A stretch of 10,498 nt of DNA from an uncultured Acetatifactor sp. (lineage in GTDB: Bacteria; Bacillota; Clostridia; Lachnospirales; Lachnospiraceae), in NCBI GenBank assembly GCA_910589035.1, contig CAJUSI010000084.1, positions 1-10,498 of the forward strand, in the 5' to 3' direction. Below are positions 1-6,266 of the stretch, in pieces; the stretch's first letter is position 1, and the number at the start of each line of letters is the position of its first letter. A program made the translations under genes and the position numbers. The notes below the pieces were generated by a model. It made no database searches. It worked only from the letters and a program-made list of their open reading frames with translations, and had not been told where the DNA came from.

Positions 1-199
1 ACTGGTCACTCCCCTTCACTTCCAGTACCGCCTTGGTTCCCATCTTTTCCTGCATAGTAATCCGGGAATCCTCTGTGGCGTGCAGAATCATGTATGACCC
101 CAGGATCATGCTGTTTATGGACAGCAATACCAAAAGCAAAGTGTATATTTTAGACTTCTTCCGGCATAAATACCGGAAAGCAAGCTGATAGAATCTCAA
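1..199 (-). CDS. ABC transporter permease (FtsX/MacB-like), N-terminal part only
   Basis: Only the first 66 codons lie in the window; the gene runs off the left edge. The start is a TTG at 197-199, preceded by AGGAGG (208-213) at an 8-nt gap. The protein begins MRFYQLAFRYLCRKKSKIYT, a short basic cytoplasmic stretch. A hydrophobic segment follows at about residues 18-40, then a hydrophilic part containing MQEKMGTKAVLEVKG. This N-terminus (amphipathic helix, Arg/Lys, one TM, then an extracellular domain) is typical of FtsX/MacB-family permeases that act in drug, peptide or lipid export. The gene lies 19 nt downstream of the lipoprotein stop and is surely co-transcribed with it. The ATPase is not visible and may lie further left. 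The family call is an inference from the N-terminal layout and from the linked two-component system. Confidence 0.6.
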   Translation of the reverse strand, partial: MRFYQLAFRYLCRKKSKIYTLLLVLLSINSMILGSYMILHATEDSRITMQEKMGTKAVLEVKGSDQ

Positions 200-218
200 A
201 ATCAACACCTCCTACTGT

Positions 219-740
219 TCAGGCTGTTCTATGGCATATGATAACTTTTGTAGCCGTTACATGATGTGTGTCCTCAAAGCTTCCATAGATAATCACACTT
301 GACTGTTTTTTAATATCAGCTACAGATGCCTGCTCCAGTTCTGCGGTTCCGGTTGAAGTATAGATAGTTGCAATCTGAACCACACAGCCCTCCTGATATG
401 TCACCACTACATTTGTATCCTCACTTTCATACCCGGGTGCAGCAGCTACGCCAGTCTTTCCATCATCTTCTGTTACGGTGGCGCTTACTGTACAGCCGTC
501 ATCCGAAAATTCCACAACGCTCCCTGTCATAGCCGCTGATAAATACAGACTGTCTGCATCCACTTTCTCTCCTGCATCATTTGTTGTAGAATTATTCTGT
601 TTCTCCTCTGAATTTTGATACTGCCCCGTTACAGACATATCTTTCTCCCCCTGTATTTCCTCCTGCTTCGTTCCGCATCCGGCTAAAGATAATACGCACA
701 CACCAATGACCAGACCTTTCATAATCGTTTGTTTTTTCAT
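219..740 (-). CDS. Small lipoprotein linked to ABC permease
   Basis: A 173-aa lipoprotein, likely anchored to the outer face of the membrane. Residues 1-22 form a lipoprotein signal peptide: positive KKQTIMK, a hydrophobic core, and lipobox L19-A-G-C22. A low-complexity polar linker (about 23-60, rich in E, Q, N, S, T) leads to a beta-rich domain at about 65-173. That domain ends in a segment (IIYGSFEDTHHVTATKVII) resembling the last strands of small OB-fold-like extracytoplasmic domains. I prefer ATG at 738-740 to the in-frame TTG at 744-746, because the AAAGGAAA ribosome site lies about 10 nt before the ATG and too close to the TTG. It is the first gene of an operon with the downstream permease and is divergent from the response regulator. 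The specific function is unknown. A substrate-binding or regulatory subunit of the exporter is the likely role. Confidence 0.75.
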   Translation of the reverse strand: MKKQTIMKGLVIGVCVLSLAGCGTKQEEIQGEKDMSVTGQYQNSEEKQNNSTTNDAGEKVDADSLYLSAAMTGSVVEFSDDGCTVSATVTEDDGKTGVAAAPGYESEDTNVVVTYQEGCVVQIATIYTSTGTAELEQASVADIKKQSSVIIYGSFEDTHHVTATKVIICHRTA

Positions 741-746
741 AATCAA

Positions 747-938
747 GATTTCCTTTCTTTTTATTTTTTGTAAATTTATATTAACAGCAAAGCTCTAAAA
801 AAATCCTGTAAGCAGAATTGATTTATATGTCACTTTTTACAGGATTTTTATAGAATTATCTGCTATACTAGAGTCAAGGCCGCCAGAATTTACGGATCTG
901 TCCGCGGCAAACATATCATAGAAAGAGGATCTATTATA
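747..938. promoter_or_regulatory. Divergent promoter region with 13-bp inverted repeat
   Basis: This region separates the lipoprotein (leftward) from the response regulator (rightward). A perfect 13-bp inverted repeat, AAAAATCCTGTAA at 799-811 and TTACAGGATTTTT at 837-849, has a 25-bp spacer. Rightward there is an extended -10, TGC-TATACT, at 861-869. Leftward there is an extended -10, TGT-TAATAT, at 786-778. Each TTACAG arm ends 21 or 22 nt before the -10 it faces, so each arm covers the -35 zone of one promoter. Neither promoter has a good -35 hexamer. On the right, TTTTTACAGGA (834-844) is repeated as TTTTTATAGAA (845-855), an 11-bp direct repeat typical of OmpR/PhoB-family binding. The likely ligand is the adjacent response regulator; that is an inference. 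Confidence 0.65.
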
Positions 939-1628
939 ATGAAAATACTATTAATCGAAGATGATATGGAACTTTGCACTTCCATACAGGAAGAACTGCA
1001 AAAAGCCGGATATGTGGTTGACTGCTGCTATGATGGGGAAATCGCCATGATCCATGCATTAAATATGGAATACTGCTATGACCTGGCAGTCATTGACCGT
1101 ATGCTCCCCATCGTTGACGGAATGACAATTATGCAAGCCATGCGCCGGAAGGGAATTTCAATTCCTGTTATAATTATTACAGGGATGTCAGAACTAAATG
1201 ACCGGATAGAGGGGCTGGACAACGGCGCAGATGATTATCTGGTAAAGCCTTTTCATATCCCTGAACTGCTCGCACGCATCCGGGCCTTGACCAGACGCCC
1301 GGCAGAAATCAGGCAGGAAGCCTGTATCTGTTTTGCCGATCTGTCCTTCGACCAGACAGAGCATACCCTGTCATGCGGTGCAAATTCCCTGCTTTTAACT
1401 GCAAGAGAGTCTGAAGTATTATCCGTTTTTATCACCCACCCCCAATCTCTCATTTCCAGAGATCGACTGATATACAAGATCTGGGGAACTTATACGGATA
1501 TCGTGCCTGGAAACGTGGATAATTATATTTCATTCCTTCGGAAAAGATTAAAAGAAATAGGGAGCATTTGTGAAATAAAAACGATTTATGGAGCGGGCTA
1601 CAGACTGGAGACTAAAAATGCTGGATAA
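939..1628 (+). CDS. OmpR-family response regulator
   Basis: A 229-aa two-component response regulator of normal length for the OmpR/PhoB family. The receiver domain covers about residues 1-117, with acidic pocket D8/D9, phosphoacceptor D53 in VIDRMLP, switch T81 and conserved K103 in LVKPF. The winged-helix DNA-binding domain covers about 128-226: the LTARE motif, then SRDRLIYKIWG, and a recognition helix in NVDNYISFLRKRLKEIG, ending in TIYGAGYRLE. The start ATG follows AGAGGA at a suitable distance. The 3' end overlaps the kinase gene by 11 bp, so the pair is translationally coupled. It probably binds the repeats in the upstream divergent region and controls both itself and the lipoprotein/permease operon. 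The ligand of the system is not identifiable from sequence. Confidence 0.93.
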   Translation: MKILLIEDDMELCTSIQEELQKAGYVVDCCYDGEIAMIHALNMEYCYDLAVIDRMLPIVDGMTIMQAMRRKGISIPVIIITGMSELNDRIEGLDNGADDYLVKPFHIPELLARIRALTRRPAEIRQEACICFADLSFDQTEHTLSCGANSLLLTARESEVLSVFITHPQSLISRDRLIYKIWGTYTDIVPGNVDNYISFLRKRLKEIGSICEIKTIYGAGYRLETKNAG

Positions 1629-2913
1629 TTTATATAAAAAACTGTATATCATTTTTATCAGTTCCATTATGCTTATCATAACCGCCGTTGTGGGAGTACT
1701 ATGCATGAATTCTATTAATCAAAAGCAGCAGGTTGACAGCGTTTTTTTCCAAAGGCTTTCCATGCTGATGATTTACGAATTGGAAAATCCGGAAAATCCC
1801 CCTCAGGTGGTCATTAAACCTTATGAAAACAGTTATTCTGTTTTCGCCTTGCTGACGGACGCACAGGGAAATGTGGTTTATCAAAGCAATTCCCTGTTTC
1901 CAACTGACATAAGCCTTTTATTAAAAAGATTCTCAGAAAAATCAAATGTGGAATCTACCGTTATCTTAAATCATGCATCCGCCACAACCCAGGACGGGAT
2001 TTCATCCTTTTCCGGTGTTTTCCATGATAAATACTGGGGAATATCAGCAATCATTGTTGACAGGAACGGTACCATATTCCATCTGCGTCTGCTGCTGCAG
2101 CAGAAGACAGCATTGGAGCTTATAAAAAAACAGTTACCCCTTTCTATTCTGATATGGCTTGTTTCTTTACTATGCGTTACGGCTATCAGCCATTTTTTAT
2201 TGAGATATGCCATGAATCCAACCGAAAAAGTACTGAAAAGCCAGAAAGATTTTATTGCCGCTGCTTCCCATGAATTAAAAGCACCTCTTGCGGTCATTCT
2301 TGCTAATAATGATAAAATAAGCAGTCTAAACGATAACATACCGGATATTCGAAAAGCCTCAAACATCATTAATACAGAATCCATGCGAATGTCAAAGTTG
2401 ATTCATGATATGCTTTTTCTTGCTTCTTCAGATGCCGGCACGCATAAAATCAGCAAGTCAATGGTAAATCTCGACACTTTACTGATTTCGCTTTATGAAT
2501 CCTTTGAGCCGGTATGCAGCCAAAAAGGGATGCCTTTAGATGCGGATTTTATGGATGTCCATTTCCCTGTACTATACACAGACCGGGAATGCCTTTTTCA
2601 GATCTTAAGTATTTTTATGGATAACGCCCTTTCCCATTCTGAAAGAAAAGCATCTATCCAAATAAAGGCTGCTCTGTCATACAAAACTGTAACTATCTCC
2701 ATTCTTGACCACGGACAGGGAATTTCTGCCGAGGACATGCCTTACATTTTTAACCGCTTTTACTGTGCAGATAAATCACATACAGATAAATCACATTTTG
2801 GTCTTGGTCTAAGCATAGCAAAGGAACTGGCAGGATTTTTGTCCGCAAATGTCGGGGTAAAGAATACAGAAGGTGGCGGGGCTACTTTTTTTCTTACCCT
2901 TCCGCTGAAATAA
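1618..2913 (+). CDS. Sensor histidine kinase, two-TM type
   Basis: A 431-aa membrane sensor kinase, partner of the upstream regulator. TM1 is at about residues 9-30, an extracellular sensor domain at about 31-172, and TM2 at about 173-195. The HisKA helix carries the phosphorylated H218 in AAASHELKAPLAV. The HATPase domain has an N box around N336 (FMDNALSHS), G1 DHGQGIS, F box FNRFY and G2 FGLGLSIAKEL. The start is placed at ATG 1618, preceded by GGAG (1607-1610) at 7 nt. An in-frame ATG at 1588 lies inside the regulator gene and lacks a ribosome site. The sensor domain of about 140 aa is larger than in BceS-type kinases that sense through their transporter, so direct ligand sensing is plausible. 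The ATP-lid region contains a 15-bp tandem duplication encoding (A/T)DKSH twice. The coding sequence is AT-rich compared with genes to its right. Confidence 0.93.
   Translation: MLDNLYKKLYIIFISSIMLIITAVVGVLCMNSINQKQQVDSVFFQRLSMLMIYELENPENPPQVVIKPYENSYSVFALLTDAQGNVVYQSNSLFPTDISLLLKRFSEKSNVESTVILNHASATTQDGISSFSGVFHDKYWGISAIIVDRNGTIFHLRLLLQQKTALELIKKQLPLSILIWLVSLLCVTAISHFLLRYAMNPTEKVLKSQKDFIAAASHELKAPLAVILANNDKISSLNDNIPDIRKASNIINTESMRMSKLIHDMLFLASSDAGTHKISKSMVNLDTLLISLYESFEPVCSQKGMPLDADFMDVHFPVLYTDRECLFQILSIFMDNALSHSERKASIQIKAALSYKTVTISILDHGQGISAEDMPYIFNRFYCADKSHTDKSHFGLGLSIAKELAGFLSANVGVKNTEGGGATFFLTLPLK
2768..2797 (+). repeat. 15-bp tandem repeat inside the kinase gene
   Basis: CAGATAAATCACATA at 2768-2782 is directly followed by CAGATAAATCACATT (14 of 15 identical). 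It encodes two copies of DKSH in the ATP lid between the F and G2 boxes. The unit is a multiple of three, so slippage here would keep the reading frame. Confidence 0.8.
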
Positions 2914-2922
2914 AAGACCCTG

Positions 2923-3401
2923 TCAGTCCGGTTTTCTTTTGATATTTTTTTCATGCTTTTTCAGAAAATAATCTGCCGATATGTTCCGGGGCAGCTGCAG
3001 CTTCTCAAAACGGACGGAATAGCTTCCCCGCCTGGCATCGATGGCCTCGATCCTGCCCCTGCCGAAGACATGGTGCTCCACCTCGTCCCCCACCTGTCTG
3101 CTCACGGAGACGGGCTCCTGCTGCAGCTCCCGGTTCAGTAGGTGCAGACCAGGCTGATCTCGTTATCTCCCCCGATCAGGGCGCGGATTCTCTTCTTCAT
3201 CTCCCTGGCGGCCTTGTTGGTAAAGGTCACGCACAGGATGTTGGCAGGGTCTATGCCGTAGTCCTGCACCAGATAGGCGTAGCGGCTCACCAGAAGCTTC
3301 GTCTTGCCGCTGCCCGCCCCTGCGATGACCCGGACGTACCCTTCGGTCTCCAGCACCGCCTCCTGCTGTCTTTCATTGAGATTCTCCAGTAAATCCGCCA
3401 T
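2923..3401 (-). pseudogene. UvrD/PcrA-type helicase remnant with internal deletion
   Basis: Two pieces of one superfamily-1 helicase gene sit side by side in the correct order. The N-terminal piece (3401 to 3135, 88 aa, ATG at 3399-3401) has the Q motif LNERQQEAV, Walker A AGAGSGKT and motif Ia TFTNKAAREMKKRI. It stops at a TGA straight after SLVCTY, where the family normally continues into motif Ib. The C-terminal piece is in another frame (about 3134 to 2923). It carries the conserved tail GDEVEHHVFGRGRIEAID, the small beta-barrel at the end of UvrD/PcrA proteins. Motifs II to VI, about 450 or more residues, are missing, so no helicase activity is possible. The junction lies around 3130-3137 and shifts the frame. 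A plausible promoter remains upstream, so a short ATP-loop peptide might still be made. The remnant ends 9 bp from the convergent kinase stop. Confidence 0.85.
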
Positions 3402-3510
3402 AGCGCAGCCCCCGTATCCTTTGTCTGTCCCCTGACCGGCCGGAGCAGCCGCCGGGAGAGTCAAAACGCCGGTTGTTCTTTCTTCCCTGAATAAGATGCT
3501 CCATATAAGG

Positions 3511-3538
3511 ATTATATCACATTCCCCCCATATTTCAC
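3511..3538 (-). promoter_or_regulatory. Promoter of the helicase remnant
   Basis: On the minus strand an extended -10, TGA-TATAAT (box at 3516-3511), has a weak -35 GTGAAA 16 bp upstream. It lies about 110 bp before the remnant's ATG. The perfect -10 suggests that the promoter outlived the gene. Confidence 0.5.
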
Positions 3539-3668
3539 TCTAAAACTTTTCAGAATCATCACAAACTTCCGGCCGCCCCCGCTTCTGCGGTGTGCAGACA
3601 ATAATAAGTCAGAAATAATGGGCTGTTCACCATATGACGCGGCAATAGCCCGGCCTGTATCCCACAGT

Positions 3669-5078
3669 CTACTTCCCGGATACGCACAGATACTCCCCCA
3701 TCCACTGCATGATCTCATTTTCAAAAGGAAAGATATCCCCCTCCGGTGCAGGCAGTTCGCCGTAGATTTCCCTGGTCTCCGTGACGGAATAGCCCGTCCC
3801 CCGGCAGATCTCCTCCCACTCTACGATATCAAACAGCTTTTCATGCAGAGAATAGCCGGAATTCAAAGAATAGTATAACTGTTCCCATTTTTTCGTATTT
3901 TCAGAGGCATGATCTCCCACAATGCTGATATTGTACACCGCATGCCCGCCGCTCTTCAGCACCCGGTATGCCTCCCGGAAGCCCTCCATCATCTTGGACT
4001 GCATGCTCTCAAATCCGCCGTTGGAAACCACCATGTCGATGCAGCCGTCCCGGATGGGCAGGCGGGCGCAGTCACAGGCCAGGCAGACGATGTCCACGTA
4101 GGGGTTCACCATCTCCTCGCTGAAATATCTTTTGTTGTATTTAAGCACACGATGGGACACATCCGTCATGATAACCAGGCAGGGCCAGTTGATGCGCTGC
4201 AGATCGTATTTGAGCCCGCTGCAGGTGCCGCAGGCCATGTCCAGGATGATCCGGGGGCGGAGCTTCTTCAGGGTTTGCCAGCGCACCTCGCTGCAGGGCA
4301 CCGCCCCCATCTGATAGCGGGGATTCCCCGGATGCCGCTGCTCCCTGAGGTAATCCTGGTAATTCCTCATATACAGGGACCAGAGCTCTCCCGGAATCTC
4401 ACGGGAGCCGAAATACACCACACCGTCCGTCACATCATAATGATGTCCGTTTTTACAGGCAAAACATATCGTTTCATTGTCTTCATTTTCCATGGAAAGC
4501 GCTTCCCCGCATTCCGGGCAGCGCATCAGTTCCGCGATCCTCCGCAGCCCAGGCTCCGTATTCCCCGTCATCTCCCCCAGAACCTTTGCAAAATACGGCG
4601 CCGTCTCCCGCAGGGTGTTCTCCCCCAGGATGCCGGCGGGAATGGAGACTTTTCTCTCCTCCTGAGGCACGCCTTCTTCCATTCTCAAAATGCCCGCCTG
4701 AATCGAAATCTCCAGATTCCCCCTGGACAGCTCCCTGGCAATGCTGTCAAGCTCTGTGTCAGTGCAGTAGGTGGAAAGGCTGCGCAGGAGCCCGCGCCTT
4801 TCGGCATCGGGAAAGAGGGCCTCCATGCCGGCGGGGAGCTCCTTTTGGGCGCTTTTCCGGGCGAACAGCAGGTCCCCCTCCACGATGCTGTCTATGGTCA
4901 TATGGAAAAACCAGGCCAGCTCCCGAAATATGTCGATGTCAGGCAGATTCTTTCCGCCCTCCCATTTGCTGACCGCCTGGGCGCTGACCCCCAGCTTGTC
5001 CGCCAGCGCCTGCTGGGACAGGCCTGCTTTTTTGCGCAGGACTGCTATCCTGATTCCTATCTGTTCCCGATCGATCAT
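3669..5078 (-). CDS. XRE HTH – zinc ribbon – SAM methyltransferase fusion
   Basis: A 469-aa multidomain protein. Residues 8-63 form a Cro/C1-type HTH (LRKKAGLSQQALADKLGVSA, then QAVSKWEGGKNLP). Residues 80-180 are a helical middle region I do not recognise. Residues 187-212 form a Cys4 zinc-ribbon-like site, C187-x2-C190, C205-x2-C208, with GHHYDVTDG after it. This resembles the zinc finger at the front of RlmA-type rRNA methyltransferases. Residues 275-400 are a class I methyltransferase: motif I LDMACGTCSG, acidic D306, and motif II/III CARLPIRDGCIDMVVSNG. The start is the second ATG (5078), because GGGAGG lies 7 nt before it but only 1 nt before the first ATG (5084). The substrate is unknown: RNA, protein or small molecule are all open. 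The HTH suggests DNA binding and perhaps self-regulation. No partner gene is adjacent. Confidence 0.85.
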   Translation of the reverse strand: MIDREQIGIRIAVLRKKAGLSQQALADKLGVSAQAVSKWEGGKNLPDIDIFRELAWFFHMTIDSIVEGDLLFARKSAQKELPAGMEALFPDAERRGLLRSLSTYCTDTELDSIARELSRGNLEISIQAGILRMEEGVPQEERKVSIPAGILGENTLRETAPYFAKVLGEMTGNTEPGLRRIAELMRCPECGEALSMENEDNETICFACKNGHHYDVTDGVVYFGSREIPGELWSLYMRNYQDYLREQRHPGNPRYQMGAVPCSEVRWQTLKKLRPRIILDMACGTCSGLKYDLQRINWPCLVIMTDVSHRVLKYNKRYFSEEMVNPYVDIVCLACDCARLPIRDGCIDMVVSNGGFESMQSKMMEGFREAYRVLKSGGHAVYNISIVGDHASENTKKWEQLYYSLNSGYSLHEKLFDIVEWEEICRGTGYSVTETREIYGELPAPEGDIFPFENEIMQWMGEYLCVSGK

Positions 5079-5287
5079 TATCATACCTCCCTTTTTTATC
5101 CATATACTCTCGGAATCTCTCTTCCGCTTTCTGTAGAGCTTTTTGGAACCTTTTTCACCGGTTCCCCCTCTTTTCCTGCTCCCTGTTTAATCAGAACCCT
5201 GATTTGGCCTGTCCGGATTCCGATAGCCTATATCCACATGCTCCCGTAATCCCTGAATCGTATTTTCTGGATCTTTTATGTCTCCTT

Positions 5288-5321
5288 AAACGACGAAATC
5301 TCATCCAAAACGGCAAAATCT
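5288..5321. repeat. 14-bp direct repeat at 20-bp pitch
   Basis: AAACGACGAAATCT at 5288-5301 recurs as AAACGGCAAAATCT at 5308-5321 (12 of 14 identical, 20 bp start to start, about two helical turns). CGAAATC (5294-5300) can also pair with GATTTCG (5323-5329). It could be a protein-binding site, but nothing ties it to a given regulator. Confidence 0.4.
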
Positions 5322-5454
5322 GGATTTCGGCTTGTCCGCATTAAGGATAGTATAGTTTAAAAAAGAAAAGGGTACAAGAGAGCGGAAGTTGATATTTCCC
5401 ATTTCGGTTTCAACTGAGAGGAGAGAATTGGACCGGCTGAAGTCTTGCTGAAAT

Positions 5455-5615
5455 CTTATAAACGGTTTTGAAATGCGAGAAGAAAGTGAAATTAAGGGAG
5501 GCGTTTTAAAGAGAAAAATTTAGGAATATCTTTAGCAGAGATAATAAAACAGATTGCGAAGATGTTTGATTTATCTGAAAATGAATCCAATAAATCAGTA
5601 AAGCAAAATTGGTAA
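5455..5615 (+). pseudogene. Possible C-terminal remnant of a Rpn/PD-(D/E)XK-like protein
   Basis: Two overlapping plus-strand frames read like one broken tail. Frame one gives MREESEIKGGVLKRKI (5473-5523, then TAG). Shifted by one base, the second frame gives EKNLGISLAEIIKQIAKMFD followed by LSENESNKSVKQNW, ending at TAA 5613-5615. The pattern GIS..E.I..I...F.LSE.E....V...W resembles the helical C-terminus of Rpn-family (PD-(D/E)XK transposase-like) nucleases in gut Clostridia. No catalytic domain is present upstream. The resemblance is from memory of the family and is not secure; it may be coincidental coding potential. Confidence 0.3.
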
Positions 5616-5622
5616 AAGGAAT

Positions 5623-5652
5623 GGGATGCGTGCCCAAATGGAAGCGCATCCC
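5623..5652. terminator. Terminator-like hairpin downstream of hdeD
   Basis: GGGATGCG (5623-5630) pairs with CGCATCCC (5645-5652) across a 14-nt loop. On the minus strand the stem is followed by ATTCCTTTTACC, on the plus strand by TTCTTGATT. Neither U-run is strong. It could end the ftsH–hdeD transcript about 80 nt after the stop, and could act on plus-strand transcription too. Confidence 0.5.
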
Positions 5653-5729
5653 TTCTTGATTATCATTTTCCTTAATCTCCTGCTACCCTCAGCTCCATTT
5701 TCTCCGGTTTCAAGTTCACATCCGATCCT

Positions 5730-6266
5730 CTACCTTCCAGACACCGCCACAATACTGTCAACTCCCAGCAGAATCAGGTACACCGCCGCCACATATCCCA
5801 TGAACCGCATGGTCATAAAGGTGAGAACCGGGTTAAATACCATCAGAATCCCCAGAGCCAGCCCCGCGATGTTTACAGTCAACGAAAACCAGTAAAAAAA
5901 TTTCCGCCCCGTCATATGGATTATGTACACATGCGCCAGCCGGGAGATGCAGTGTGCCATGAACCAGATGGGGAAAAGCAGGGAAAGAACCCACTTCCCC
6001 GCGCCGGGATAGAGCAGGAGCATACAGCCGCACATCACGCTGAGAACACCGGAAATCAGCGACACAAAGGACGCAAAGCCGGTATATTTCTCCAGCCTGA
6101 TATAACTCAGAATATCGTGTACGCCCGTAATCACCGCAATCAGGCCGTAAACCGCCACGATTCCCGTCAGCAGGCTGCCTGGGCGCAGGAAAGTGAAAAC
6201 GCCCAGCAAAATCAACAGCACTCCCACGACCAGTTCCATCCATGCAAATCCGGAATATTTCTTCAT
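5730..6266 (-). CDS. HdeD family (DUF308) membrane protein
   Basis: A 178-aa integral membrane protein with six predicted TM helices at about 10-27, 32-54, 64-86, 92-114, 125-145 and 149-175. It shows the two- or three-fold repeat of the family: GVLLILLGVFTFLRPG, then SGVLSVMCGCMLLLYPG, then LALGILMVFNPVLT. Each repeat is a TM helix rich in small residues ending in a Pro turn. HdeD-like proteins are linked to acid or membrane stress; the molecular role is unclear. The ATG overlaps the ftsH stop in an ATGA arrangement (4 bp), and GGGGAGG lies 9 nt before it within the end of ftsH. Translation is therefore coupled to ftsH, which suggests a joint role in membrane protein quality control. I give no gene symbol because DUF308 proteins have diverse names. 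Confidence 0.85.
   Translation of the reverse strand: MKKYSGFAWMELVVGVLLILLGVFTFLRPGSLLTGIVAVYGLIAVITGVHDILSYIRLEKYTGFASFVSLISGVLSVMCGCMLLLYPGAGKWVLSLLFPIWFMAHCISRLAHVYIIHMTGRKFFYWFSLTVNIAGLALGILMVFNPVLTFMTMRFMGYVAAVYLILLGVDSIVAVSGR

Larger units (their letters stand above)
5079..5729. other. Gene-poor interval with repeats and a gene remnant
   Basis: About 650 bp separate the methyltransferase start from the HdeD stop, with no intact gene visible. The content is patchy: a 6-bp hairpin GGAACC/GGTTCC (5145-5165), a 14-bp direct repeat (5288-5321), and an AT-rich stretch with a possible frameshifted C-terminal remnant (about 5455-5615). A terminator-like hairpin lies at 5623-5652. No promoter close to consensus was found for the methyltransferase; TATATG at 5104-5099 is a weak -10 candidate. 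Confidence 0.6.

Noticed and set aside
3512..3724. 70-codon minus-strand frame after the methyltransferase
   Set aside because: It overlaps the 3' end of the methyltransferase gene in another phase, has no recognisable motif and reaches into a promoter region.
3909..5249. Long plus-strand open frame (446 codons) over the methyltransferase
   Set aside because: It is antisense to a gene with clear domain motifs, is rich in His, Pro and Ala, and has no recognisable domain or ribosome site. It is a by-product of GC-rich codon use on the other strand.
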